Positions 8,074 to 15,902 of a stretch of DNA of 38,014 nt are shown here, piece after piece. Below the pieces are notes generated by a model. The model was not told the DNA's origin and did no database searches. It saw only the letters and a program-made list of their open reading frames with translations. A program made the translations under genes and the position numbers. Within the stretch, counting starts at the first letter, position 1; every line of letters starts with the position of its first letter. The stretch spans positions 1-38,014 of the forward strand of contig NZ_LIQZ01000164.1 of NCBI RefSeq assembly GCF_001418655.1, given 5' to 3'. The DNA comes from Streptomyces phaeochromogenes. GTDB taxonomy: Bacteria > Actinomycetota > Actinomycetes > Streptomycetales > Streptomycetaceae.

Positions 8074-8372
8074 GCGGCGTGGCCGTGCTGCTCGATCTCG
8101 TGCAGATCGCGGCTGCTCATCTGCGCCGGGTCGGGCCAGGCCGTACGGTCGTCACCGGCGGCTCGCGTGTCCTGCGTGCTCAAGACCTCCGCGAGGTTCC
8201 CAACTCGGTCGCCGCCATCAACGAGGGCCTTGATGAACGGGTCGTCGGCAGCCGCGAGCGCGGCGTCACGGACGAAGACCTCCGGGGTCTTGCCCACGAC
8301 CTGAGCAGCCCGCTCAACCCGCGCGTACTGCTCCGGGTCGAACCCGGACACCGGGGCGCCGTTCTCGTCCAT
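8070..8372 (-). CDS. Antitoxin-like protein upstream of Doc pseudogene
   Basis: This 100-residue protein begins ATG at 8372 and its stop overlaps the GTG of the Doc-type toxin remnant by four bases. The N-terminal part (FDPEQYARVERAAQVVGKT, then VFVRDAALAAA) resembles a ribbon-helix-helix or related DNA-binding antitoxin, and the acidic C-terminal half could be the toxin-neutralising tail. Antitoxins of this kind bind their own promoter and the Fic-fold toxin. The gene remains open although the partner is destroyed, so it may persist as a solitary regulator. The ribosome binding site is weak. The family assignment rests mainly on position. Confidence 0.6.
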   Translation of the reverse strand: MDENGAPVSGFDPEQYARVERAAQVVGKTPEVFVRDAALAAADDPFIKALVDGGDRVGNLAEVLSTQDTRAAGDDRTAWPDPAQMSSRDLHEIEQHGHAA

Positions 8373-8665
8373 ACGAGCGACGGTGACAGCGTGTCCGGGC
8401 GAGAGCCTGCGATTCCCGGCGCAGCCTCAGGGGCGGTTCCCCGGAGCGGCGCGAGCGGGCCGCGAGGCGGTGCCGGTGCCGGTGCCGCGGGGCATCGGGC
8501 CGTGCTTGTGGGGCTCCGGCCGGGAGCCGGTGCGGATCGCCCGGCGGATGCCCGCGAGCCAGGCACCGGAGCCGCTGTCCCGGCGGCCGGCGTCGCCCTG
8601 TCCGGCCTCCGCCGTGTCCGCCTACGCCGAAGGGTCTGTCCTCACTCACTGCCGGTCGCTATCGG

Positions 8666-9304
8666 TCACTGCTGCATTCTCGGGTCTTGAGTGGGGTCGG
8701 CATACATACGCGGGCAACCGCGATCGATCGCGTTGGTGCGCAGTTCGTAGTGCCAGGGTTCATTCCTGTAGATCTGGCACAGCCCGTATTCGGCACCGTG
8801 CTTGGACAGCCACTCCGTCGTATCGGAGTGCCCGATGTCGACCGCGTCCCCCGATACATGAGGAGACGTCGTCGCGGTGGCCACCCATCGGATGGCCTCG
8901 TCTTCAGATCCGTACTTGGAGATCGCCTCGCGCAGAAGGTGATTCTGGTATTCCGGGGAGCGCCAGCCGCTGTTGACATAGAACTCGGCTCCGTCGTCCG
9001 CGGCGTCCGTTGCGGCCTGGCGGAGTGCCCTGAGCAGACCCGCGTCGAGGTTGGTCACGCCCGGAATCTCGCCATTGAAAACCGTCACACCGTCGGGGAC
9101 GGCGCCATCAGCCTCGCCGAGAGCACCGCGGTGTTCAATGCGCAGAGTATTCGAGGGTGATACGGACGATGCGGAGGACGAGGACTGCGACACCTGGTAG
9201 CCGAGGGCTGCGGTGATCGCTGCTATGACGGCTACCAGGCTGACGACAGGTAGCCAGCGAATCCGACGGATCGATGATCGTGCTGATGATGGAGTTTGGT
9301 TCAT
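8666..9304 (-). CDS. D-alanyl-D-alanine carboxypeptidase, VanY-like (peptidase M15)
   Basis: Starting at the ATG at 9304, the 212-residue product has a basic N-terminus and one hydrophobic segment (about 17-36), then a Ser-rich linker and an extracellular M15 domain. The zinc ligands are His149 and Asp156 in SPHVSGDAVDIG and His185 in PWHYE, with Glu182 just before as the catalytic base. NSGWRSPEYQN (111-121) is the usual substrate-side motif. Such enzymes trim the terminal D-Ala from peptidoglycan stems and can lower glycopeptide susceptibility. No VanRS-type genes accompany it, so a housekeeping cell-wall role is as likely. An upstream in-frame ATG at 9358 would only add a non-conserved leader. 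Confidence 0.88.
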   Translation of the reverse strand: MNQTPSSARSSIRRIRWLPVVSLVAVIAAITAALGYQVSQSSSSASSVSPSNTLRIEHRGALGEADGAVPDGVTVFNGEIPGVTNLDAGLLRALRQAATDAADDGAEFYVNSGWRSPEYQNHLLREAISKYGSEDEAIRWVATATTSPHVSGDAVDIGHSDTTEWLSKHGAEYGLCQIYRNEPWHYELRTNAIDRGCPRMYADPTQDPRMQQ

Positions 9305-9577
9305 GCTGCCAGTCAAGGCAGCGTGGTGTTGCCAGCACGTATCCGGTTTTCGAGACACCCACGATATGCGCAGGCTCGTAGCATCAATATCATCCGTGTG
9401 TTGATTGTTGAGTTGGCCCAGCAGAAGCCATCCGCGATGATCTACACCTGGAAGTGCGGTCGGAATTTCGAGAATATCGAATAGATTCGATTACCTCCGG
9501 CGTCCTTCTCCAGGCACATACACGAGCGATTCGGTTTCCACTCCGACGCCGTCTTGCAACGGCTAACACAAAGAAGG

Positions 9578-9607
9578 GCCGGGAACCGTACCTACAGGTA
9601 TCCCGGC
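9578..9607 (-). terminator. Possible intrinsic terminator of the SUKH-like gene
   Basis: GCCGGGA (9578-9584) pairs with TCCCGGC (9601-9607), the stem overlapping the end of the coding sequence. On the minus strand it is followed by CTTCTTTGTGTT, a T-rich run uncommon in this GC-rich DNA. The stem is only 7 bp, so the call is tentative. Confidence 0.4.
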
Positions 9608-10122
9608 TCGCCGTTGGCCACGAACCGCGTCAGAGATTGTTCTAGCAGCACCAGAAAGTGCCGCAGATCATCAGCCACCCTGTCGAGTTCGGGTTCATCC
9701 AGCGATGCTGTCCGTGTCCGGTAGACGACCCCGCTGGGGCCGGTGACGTAACACAGTCCGCCACCGTTCGAGCCAATGACCAGGCCACGAGCTTCGTCAC
9801 CCGTGCCATCACCGACAGCGCCGTACTCCTTGAGCCGCAGAAGGACGTCAGGTACGGGGTCGACGAAGTAGCCGTTGCCGACGTCCGCCCAGGCGATGTC
9901 GCCGATGCTGTCGTAGAGGGTGACCAGGTCGGCAGAGGCGAGATCCCGTTCGGCCAGAGCGCGGGCCGCCGCCTGGTCGTCGGGGTTGGCCGACCGCACC
10001 TGATTGGTGCCCGGGGGAAACCCATGTCGACGCTCGAACTCGGCTGTCATTGTCTGCAGGGAGTCCGAGACCCTGCTGATCCACACGGCCAGCCAGGCAG
10101 ACGACAGTGATACTCCGCTCAT
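9592..10122 (-). CDS. SMI1/KNR4 (SUKH)-like protein
   Basis: The product has 176 residues. The central part (IAWADVGNGYF) and the later LVIGSNGGGLCYV and GVVYRTRTASLDE, followed by an amphipathic helix (VADDLRHFLVLLEQS), match the pattern of SUKH-fold proteins. Many bacterial SUKH proteins are immunity proteins for polymorphic or contact-dependent toxins. No toxin gene is next to it, so it could be an orphan immunity gene. The match is by pattern only and I cannot name a subgroup. A lower-GC spacer of 287 bp (9305-9591), in which I see no gene, separates it from the carboxypeptidase. Confidence 0.6.
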   Translation of the reverse strand: MSGVSLSSAWLAVWISRVSDSLQTMTAEFERRHGFPPGTNQVRSANPDDQAAARALAERDLASADLVTLYDSIGDIAWADVGNGYFVDPVPDVLLRLKEYGAVGDGTGDEARGLVIGSNGGGLCYVTGPSGVVYRTRTASLDEPELDRVADDLRHFLVLLEQSLTRFVANGEPGYL

Positions 10123-10354
10123 GAAACCGGATCATGGCACGCGCCTCAGACGTCAAGGCAACGGCCACCAACTGTCGCTTCCCACGAAGAACCAGAGACC
10201 TGAGTTGTCGGTGGGTGACGTGATGGTGGGCAGAGCGGCACCGCTGCTGTGATTCCTGTCCATGCCCTGTCCGGCCCAGGCCAACGCGCAGTCGGCTCAG
10301 CAAGGTGGTCAACTGGCCAAACGACTCTGTACCTCTTCGCAAGGGAACTCAGCT

Positions 10355-10651
10355 ATGGCGATCGTCGTGGTTCTCGATATGCCGGGGATGACCCAGGCCC
10401 AGTACGAACAGAGCGCGGAGAAGGTCTCCGGACGACCCGGCCCGGTCAAGAGCCCCGCCGACTGGCCGGTGACCGGGCTCATCTCGCACACTGCCGCGCC
10501 CACCAGCAACGGCTGGCTCGTCGTGGACGTCTGGGAGTCCGAGGAGGCATTTCAGCAGTTCGGCGAGACCCTCATCCCGATCCTGCGAGAACTCGGCCTC
10601 GCGGACGTGCAACCGCAGACGTACCCGGTGTTCAACGTGGTCACCCGCTAA
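10355..10651 (+). CDS. Small ABM-like (dimeric alpha-beta barrel) protein
   Basis: The ATG at 10355 follows AAGGGA with good spacing and gives 98 residues. The sequence begins with a beta strand (MAIVVVLDMPGMT), then a helix (AQYEQSAEKV), and contains NGWLVVDVWESEEAFQQF, the pattern of the antibiotic-biosynthesis-monooxygenase-like barrel used by many small oxygenases and by unassigned stress proteins. No catalytic residue is diagnostic in this family. It sits alone between unrelated genes, with a 232-bp spacer before it in which I see no gene. Confidence 0.65.
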   Translation: MAIVVVLDMPGMTQAQYEQSAEKVSGRPGPVKSPADWPVTGLISHTAAPTSNGWLVVDVWESEEAFQQFGETLIPILRELGLADVQPQTYPVFNVVTR

Positions 10652-10841
10652 GGCTGTCCCGAGACACATCCTTGGCATGAGTGTGCTTGGCCGGGGACGG
10701 GTCCTGGAAGTGCGGTTCCGCCCTCCCGCGCCCTCCCCCGCGGCCTCACGACACCGCAGCGGCCAGCAGGGGCCGTCCTCCCGACAACGTGCGGATCCAC
10801 ACCGGGAAATGAGCACCAAAGTCCCCTGCTATGGTGCGCCG

Positions 10842-11276
10842 ATGTCATCGATCAAGAAGTTCCAAGTCACCTTCGACTGCGCAGAACCTGAGCGCGTCGC
10901 TCGCTTCTGGTGCGAGGTGTTGGGGTACGTCGCACCGACGCCACCGGAGGGGTTCGACACTTGGGACGATTTCAATCTCTCCCTGCCTCCGGAGGATCGG
11001 GGTGCATGGTTCTCCTGTAGCGATCCCTCAGGTGTAGGCCCGCGGCTGTTCTTCCAGCGCGTTCCCGAAGGCAAGGTCGTCAAGAATCGGGTGCATCTTG
11101 ACGTGCGGGCCGGCACCGGACTCGTGGGTGAGGAGCGCCTTGCCACGCTTGAGGCCGAATGCACACGACTGATCGCGCTCGGCGCGGTACACGTGCGCAC
11201 GCAGCTTGCCGATGACGAGAACGAGTCGTGCATCACGATGCAGGACATCGAGGGCAACGAGTTCTGTCTCGACTGA
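10842..11276 (+). CDS. VOC (glyoxalase/bleomycin resistance-like) protein
   Basis: From the ATG at 10842 the product has 144 residues. FQVTFDCAEPERVARFWCEVLGY starts the first beta-alpha-beta-beta-beta module of the vicinal oxygen chelate fold, RVHLDVRAG lies in the middle and MQDIEGNEFCLD closes the second module. The central RVHLD and the terminal EGNEFC are where metal ligands normally lie. Members range from metal enzymes to binding proteins for toxic compounds, so the substrate is not predictable. An in-frame start at 10677 would add a long low-complexity leader and is less likely. Confidence 0.8.
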   Translation: MSSIKKFQVTFDCAEPERVARFWCEVLGYVAPTPPEGFDTWDDFNLSLPPEDRGAWFSCSDPSGVGPRLFFQRVPEGKVVKNRVHLDVRAGTGLVGEERLATLEAECTRLIALGAVHVRTQLADDENESCITMQDIEGNEFCLD

Positions 11277-11386
11277 GCATCCTCCGAGACGGCGAGTTGG
11301 GAAACCGACCGTCTCCCTTGGGCCTTGAAAGGGCGGGCCCGTAGCGGGCGGAAGTTATCCCATGAGGGCCGCTGAGGGCCACGTTG

Positions 11387-11535
11387 AGGAGCCAGGCCGG
11401 TGCGCCGGTAGCCGCGGTCCGTGATGACCGCGGTCCGTCCGGCCGTGGTCTTCGCACCGGACAGTTCCCACGCCTCGCAGTCGTTGTGGTTGCCGGTGAC
11501 CGACCGGCCCACGGCAACGACGATCCGGGGGGCAG
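11387..11535 (-). pseudogene. IS5-family transposase fragment
   Basis: On the minus strand, IVVAVGRSVTGNHNDCEAW followed by ELSGAKTTAGRTAVITD and RGYRRTGL closely follows the core of IS5-type DDE transposases, which have a GNxND motif and a TxxxDxGY motif with a catalytic Asp. After that the frame loses the expected DExH-type C-terminal part, and the N-terminal third is absent. It is about 50 residues of a protein normally near 270. Terminal inverted repeats were not found. It marks an old insertion between the VOC and MFS genes. Confidence 0.7.
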
Positions 11536-11631
11536 GCGCACCTCCACTCGTCCGGGGTGCTCTCACTTTCGTCCAAGCATCCTCGATCTTTGTCCATGGA
11601 TGAGCCCGGCTTCAGGGGTGAGGGTGGAGCC

Positions 11632-11718
11632 ATGAGTGAATTCAGCCTCTGGTACGCGGACTTCCTGCTGGACGGGCGGCCGGTGCGGATGCGCCCGGGG
11701 CCGTCCAGAGACTCTTGA
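11632..11718 (+). CDS. Short ORF of 28 residues, possibly a truncated gene
   Basis: An ATG at 11632 has GGTGGA 3 bp upstream and opens MSEFSLWYADFLLDGRP before a stop at 11718. The strong translation signal and protein-like start suggest the surviving 5' end of a gene cut off close to the transposase remnant. I do not recognise a family, and it could be chance. Confidence 0.3.
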   Translation: MSEFSLWYADFLLDGRPVRMRPGPSRDS

Positions 11719-11805
11719 CTGCGGTGCCTCCGTGAGCCTGGCCTGGCGTGAACTCGGCACGCCCGTACTCGACTTGAAAACCTCCTGGAAGGAGACGGAA
11801 GGCGG

Positions 11806-13074
11806 ATGAGAGACAGCGCCTCCAGCTCCATCGAGTACAGGAGTGTGGTCGAGCGGCGACGAATGCCGAGTGGACTTGTGGCGCTGGCACTCGGCGGGTT
11901 CGGCATCGGGCTGACCGAGTTCCTGATCGCTGGGCTGCTGCCGCAGGTGGCGTCGAGTTTCGCGGTGTCCGAGGCGGCGGCGGGGTGGCTGATCTCCGGG
12001 TACGCGTTGAGTGTCGCGGTCGGTGCGATCGCACTGACCGCGGCGACGGCCCGGCTGCCCCGCAAGGCGGTTCTGGTCGGCCTGGTGGCGTTGTTCGTCG
12101 TCGGCAACCTGTTGTCCGCTGTCGCGCCGAGCTATCCGGTGATGCTGCTCGGGCGGATCGTCGCGGCGCTATGTCACGGATCATTCTTCGGTATCGGGTC
12201 GCTGGTCGCTCGCAGTCTGGTCGCGCCGGAGAAGAAGTCCCGCGCGGTGGCGGTCATGTTCGCGGGGCTGACGCTCGCGAACGTGCTGGGCGTGCCGTTC
12301 GGCGCGCTGGTGGGTGAGCGCTGGGGCTGGAGAGCGGCCTTCTGGGCGGTCACCGCGATCGGCGTGCTAGCGCTGGCGGGAATCGCCGCCCTTGTCCCCG
12401 ACGGGGCGGGAGAGACGCGGTCGCCGACGATGACGGTGACGGGCCAGTCGGACCCAGCACCTGCCGACGGCTTGCGCGCGCAGTTCCGGGCGTTCCGCTC
12501 CTGGCAGGTCTGGCTGACGCTGACGGCAACTGCTCTCAGTTACGGCGGGATGTTCGGTGCGTTCAGCTACATCGCCTACACGTTCACCGAGGTCGGCGGC
12601 TTCTCCTCGACGGATGTCGCCTGGCTGTTGATGGTGTACGGCGTCGGTCTCGTCGTCGGGAACCTGGTCGGCGGGCGAGCGGCCGACCACGACCGTGACC
12701 GCGCCCTGGTCCTTGCCCTGCTCGGGCTTGCCGTCACTCTGGCCGTGTTCGGTCTGCTGGCCGCCAACGCCACCGCGTCGGTGGTATTGGTGTTTCTGAT
12801 GGGGCTGTTCGGGTTCGCCAGCGTGCCGGGCATGATCACTCGCGTCACCGACTTCGCCCATGGGGCGGCGCTGGCCGCCAGCGCCAATGTCTCCGCGTCC
12901 AACATCGGCAACGCGCTGGGCGCCTGGCTCGGGGGCCTTGCCATCACCGCGGGTCTCGGCTACACCGCGCCGCTCTACGTCGGCGCCGGCATCGTACTGA
13001 TCTCCGTCATTGTGATGGCCGTTGCCGCACGCCGAGCCAAGTCACCCGCGCAGCACGCTGAGCACTGCATGTGA
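11806..13074 (+). CDS. MFS transporter, DHA1-like drug exporter
   Basis: This 422-residue protein has about twelve hydrophobic segments and no signal peptide. The first helix (LALGGFGIGLTEFLIAGLLP) and the second-helix region (VSEAAAGWLISGYALSVAVG) are typical of the Cmx/AraJ-like DHA1 exporters. Motif C-like features lie near LTLANVLGVPFGALVGERWGW, and a central loop rich in Pro/Thr separates the halves. Related proteins export chloramphenicol, arabinose-like sugars or unknown drugs by proton antiport. The start at 11806 follows GGAAGGCGG. No regulator is adjacent. Confidence 0.9.
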   Translation: MRDSASSSIEYRSVVERRRMPSGLVALALGGFGIGLTEFLIAGLLPQVASSFAVSEAAAGWLISGYALSVAVGAIALTAATARLPRKAVLVGLVALFVVGNLLSAVAPSYPVMLLGRIVAALCHGSFFGIGSLVARSLVAPEKKSRAVAVMFAGLTLANVLGVPFGALVGERWGWRAAFWAVTAIGVLALAGIAALVPDGAGETRSPTMTVTGQSDPAPADGLRAQFRAFRSWQVWLTLTATALSYGGMFGAFSYIAYTFTEVGGFSSTDVAWLLMVYGVGLVVGNLVGGRAADHDRDRALVLALLGLAVTLAVFGLLAANATASVVLVFLMGLFGFASVPGMITRVTDFAHGAALAASANVSASNIGNALGAWLGGLAITAGLGYTAPLYVGAGIVLISVIVMAVAARRAKSPAQHAEHCM

Positions 13075-13147
13075 GTCGATGTCGGCGAGACCCGTTGCAC
13101 ACCTGGCGATGCTCACCGCGTTCGACCAAGGACCGTGGCGCAGCCGC

Positions 13148-14383
13148 TCACCAGACGAAGGTGACATCGGGGAAACCCGCTGAGGGGCCGTCCAGAACAT
13201 GGTCGTTGTGGTCTCGCAGCCAGCGGTCGAAGAACGAGGTGACGGACGCTCGGATCACTGTGACCGCACGGGCGGGGTCGATCGTGCCGATGGTCCCTTC
13301 GACGATGTCCTGGCCGAGACCGGTCTGTGGCATGACTGCCGCGAGATCGGTGTACGTCTGGTGCCGGGAGCCGTGCAGGGTCAGGTCGCGGCGCCAGCCG
13401 GTGCTGTGCGACCAGAACGCCGCCCATGACGGCTCGGTTCCCGCGTGGTCGCTGCCTTCACGGCCCATCAGGAGGAAGGGGCGGTCCAGGCCGTGGGCGG
13501 CGACTGGCGAGAGATTGGTTCCGTTGGGTTCCTGGTTGAACTCCAGGGTGCCGTCCAGGTCGATCCCGGCCCGGATCCTCCGGTCCTCGTACATGGACTG
13601 AGCGGCGGTGAACCCGCCTCCCGACTGGCCGGCCAGGCCGACCCGGCGGGTGTCGAGCACCTCCGACAGTCCGTACGGCAGCGTGCCGAGCCGGTTCACC
13701 ACGAAGCGGGCGTCGGCGACCCTGGTGTGCAGCGTCTTCTCCAGCAGGGCGGGAACGGTGCCCTCACGCTGGGCCCGCGCGAATTCCTCGAACAGCACCT
13801 CGTTCGTCTTGACCGAGCCGTCGGGAAACTGCACGCCTGGGGACTCGTAGGTGTGGTCGACGGTGACAACGACGTAGCCGTGGCTGGCCAGTTCCTCGGC
13901 CAACAGGGTGCCCCAGCAGCGGGGGTCGCCGACGCCCGGCGAGTACACCACCACCGGCCGTCGCCCGCCGCGTGGGTCCACGGGCGCCTGATGGTGGGCA
14001 TGCGTGCGCGTGCCCGCCCAGTCCACCGTGCCCGACGGGATGCGATGCGGCTCCAGGGCGTCGAATCGCTCGGCCGCACCGCGCTCCATGTATGGCGCGA
14101 GGCGCTGCCCGCGGCGTGGCGCGAGAGCCGGATACCAGACACTGATCATCAGCTCGCGGTGACGCACCGACGGCATCCACGGGTCGGGCCGAGTGCGGTC
14201 CGTCAGAGGGAGTGAGACGGTACCGATCGTGCACGGTCCCGTCGGCTCGGGGAGGCGGAGCCGGATGGCCGAGCGGCGGGCCGGCCGGGACTGGGTCCGT
14301 GCGGCAGGCGTACCCGCCACCGGCGACAGCGCCAGGGCAGTCGCTGCCAGGAACTCGCGGCGTGGGAGTGAGAAGGACGACAT
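13148..14383 (-). CDS. Tat-exported alpha/beta hydrolase, PAF-acetylhydrolase/lipase-like
   Basis: Beginning at the ATG at 14383, the protein has 411 residues (the ATG at 14392 is an alternative). The N-terminus SLPRREFLAATALALSPVAG carries a twin-arginine motif followed by a hydrophobic segment, so export of a folded protein by Tat is likely. The nucleophile is Ser254 in GLAGQSGGGF, with Asp277 in GIDLDGT and His341 in GSRHQTY completing the triad. Repeated segments such as RPVVVYSPG and HGYVVVTVDHTYES place it in the bacterial lipase group related to platelet-activating-factor acetylhydrolase II and cutinase-like PET-active enzymes. The substrate is probably a soluble ester. It converges on the MFS gene with 73 bp between the stops. 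Confidence 0.85.
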   Translation of the reverse strand: MSSFSLPRREFLAATALALSPVAGTPAARTQSRPARRSAIRLRLPEPTGPCTIGTVSLPLTDRTRPDPWMPSVRHRELMISVWYPALAPRRGQRLAPYMERGAAERFDALEPHRIPSGTVDWAGTRTHAHHQAPVDPRGGRRPVVVYSPGVGDPRCWGTLLAEELASHGYVVVTVDHTYESPGVQFPDGSVKTNEVLFEEFARAQREGTVPALLEKTLHTRVADARFVVNRLGTLPYGLSEVLDTRRVGLAGQSGGGFTAAQSMYEDRRIRAGIDLDGTLEFNQEPNGTNLSPVAAHGLDRPFLLMGREGSDHAGTEPSWAAFWSHSTGWRRDLTLHGSRHQTYTDLAAVMPQTGLGQDIVEGTIGTIDPARAVTVIRASVTSFFDRWLRDHNDHVLDGPSAGFPDVTFVW

Positions 14384-14498
14384 GCCGTCCATCCTGGAGA
14401 GGACCACTGACGGGGTCACTCGTGCTACCCCCAGCTGCTCTGGTTCGGGTTTCCCCCAGATGCCCGCCGGCCCATGCCCTGATCGTGCATGGATGGAC

Positions 14499-15077
14499 TC
14501 AGACGTGCAGTGTGGGCCGGTAGACGAGCTCTTGGATGTGGCCGTCGAGCGTGCGGTTCTCGATCAGTTCCAGGTCGAAGTCGGACGCGCCCTGGAAGAT
14601 CGGGTCCAGCCCCGTCTGACCGGTGATCACGGGGAAGAGCGTCACCTGAACGCGGTCGACGAGACCGGCGGCCATCAGTGCCCGGTTCATCGACAGGCTG
14701 CCGTGTGAGCGCAACGGCACCTTGGACTCCTCCTTGAGGCGGGCGACGACGTCGACGGCGTCACCGCTCACGACGTTTGCGTCCGGCCAGTCGAGGGGTC
14801 CTTCCAGCGTGGTCGAGACCACCGTTGCCGGCAGGTTCCTCATCCGCGTGACCCAGGGGTCCCGCACCTCGGACTCCTCGGTGCTCGCCGCCAGCATCTG
14901 CGCGAACGCCCGATACGTGTTGGCCCCGAAGACCATCCGCTGCTCCTCTCCGTACAGGCCGAGGCGGTGGTCGAGGAGCTCGGGACCTTGCTTGCCCCAG
15001 TAGCCGGTCCAGTTGCCACTGGCGGCGCCGAAGCCGTCGAGGCTGGAGAAGACGTCGAACGTGTAGGTGGCGGTCAT
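14499..15077 (-). CDS. RibD C-terminal/dihydrofolate-reductase-like protein
   Basis: The 192-residue product has the DHFR-like fold of RibD-C proteins: TYTFDVFSSLDGFGA at the N-terminus, QRMVFGANTYRAF, ATVVSTTLEGPLDW, and VPLRSHGSLSMNRALMAAGLVD for NADPH binding, ending VQVTLFPVITG. Streptomyces carries many such paralogues of unknown substrate; they reduce pterin- or flavin-like compounds or unknown metabolites. The ATG at 15077 follows GGAGAG. It probably has its own promoter after a strong hairpin at 15153-15195. Confidence 0.88.
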   Translation of the reverse strand: MTATYTFDVFSSLDGFGAASGNWTGYWGKQGPELLDHRLGLYGEEQRMVFGANTYRAFAQMLAASTEESEVRDPWVTRMRNLPATVVSTTLEGPLDWPDANVVSGDAVDVVARLKEESKVPLRSHGSLSMNRALMAAGLVDRVQVTLFPVITGQTGLDPIFQGASDFDLELIENRTLDGHIQELVYRPTLHV

Positions 15078-15152
15078 GGTGCTCTCCTCGAATGTGGTGA
15101 TCGCTTGCGTGGATACAGACCGGCGACCACGGCGAAACTAATCGCCCTTGGG

Positions 15153-15195
15153 CTCCTGGAGCTGCATCCGGCCACCCCGGGTGCGGCTCCAGGAG
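15153..15195 (-). terminator. Strong hairpin, probable terminator
   Basis: A 19-bp stem (15153-15171 with 15177-15195, 17 of 19 positions pairing exactly) and a 5-nt loop lie about 90 bp beyond the stop of the truncated flavin-protein gene on the minus strand and upstream of the reductase gene. The arms begin CTCCTGGAGC and end GCTCCAGGAG. There is no long T run, which is common in actinomycetes. Confidence 0.6.
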
Positions 15196-15285
15196 CGGGC
15201 GCAGCCGGTCACTCGTGTCGGAGTGGCGGCTTGTAGCGGTCGTCCAGGCGGAGTGGCGCGAGCACGTTCACAGTCGAATGGATGG

Positions 15286-15762
15286 TCATGGCTGCCAGGC
15301 GGGGTTGTGAGGTGAGTAGGTGACATCGCGGCCGGTTGCCAGGGCAAGCCTGGTGGTGCTGGTGAATTCGGGGTGGAAGCGGACACGTCGGCCGGTGCCG
15401 TCGTCGTCACCGGGACCGCCTGGGGTGACCCACTCCAACTCGGCTGTTCCGGAGAGGTGAAGGGCTGCGCCGTTGGTGAAGTCGATGAACAGCAGTGAGG
15501 TCGTGGGGTCGACGGCTATGTTGCCCATGCTGTTGAACATGTTGTTGCCGGCGTAGTCGGGCCACCACAGTTCGGGGCCGTCGGTCCGGACGAAGCCGGG
15601 GAATCCGCCCTTGTGAGAGGTGTCGACGCCTCGGGCAGGATGTGTGGTTCCGAGGAAGAAGGTGTCGGCGCCGGTGATGACCTCGACCTGCTCCGGCGTG
15701 AAGGCCCCCGTCCATGCTGCGGGGCCCGCTGACTCCGAGACGGGTGCGGCATCCGGACTCAG
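15286..15762 (-). pseudogene. 5'-truncated pyridoxamine-phosphate-oxidase-family protein
   Basis: The frame reads TGAFTPEQVEVITGADTFFLG, then SHKGGFPGFVRTDGP, ELWWPDYAGNNMFNSMGNI and SLLFIDFTNGAALHLSG, which together form the FMN-binding split barrel of the PNPOx superfamily. It ends at 15286. No ATG, GTG or TTG occurs in frame between 15540, in the middle of the domain, and the upstream stop near 15898; only a CTG at 15762 is available. Relatives usually have a substantial N-terminal region before this point. The simplest reading is a gene that has lost its 5' end, with a new border near the hairpin at 15817-15855. A CTG start or a frameshift cannot be excluded. Confidence 0.6.
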
Positions 15763-15816
15763 ACGGGTGGTCCGCTGTTGGATGCAGACTCCCTTTGCCG
15801 CAACGCACTCATACCC

Positions 15817-15855
15817 GGATGGCCCGCCGGAAGCTCTGCTTCCGGCGGGCCATCC
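15817..15855 (-). terminator. Perfect 18-bp hairpin terminator of the S8 peptidase gene
   Basis: GGATGGCCCGCCGGAAGC (15817-15834) pairs without mismatch with 15838-15855 around a 3-nt loop. It lies 48 bp after the stop of the minus-strand peptidase gene. The stem is very stable and lacks a T tail, as is usual for terminators in these organisms. Confidence 0.75.
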
Positions 15856-15902
15856 GTGCGTGTCAGCGTTCAGCGAACCTGTCGGTGATCCACCGGATCA
15901 TG

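Noticed and set aside
8373..8665. Possible gene in the 293-bp gap with GGTGCC repeats near 8470
   Set aside because: Frames on both strands are low-complexity Arg/Pro/Ala sequences without start signals or domains.
10652..10841. GGCTGTCC-like sequence as an insertion-sequence end, also near 19252
   Set aside because: The similarity is about 8-12 bases only, with no paired inverted end or target duplication.
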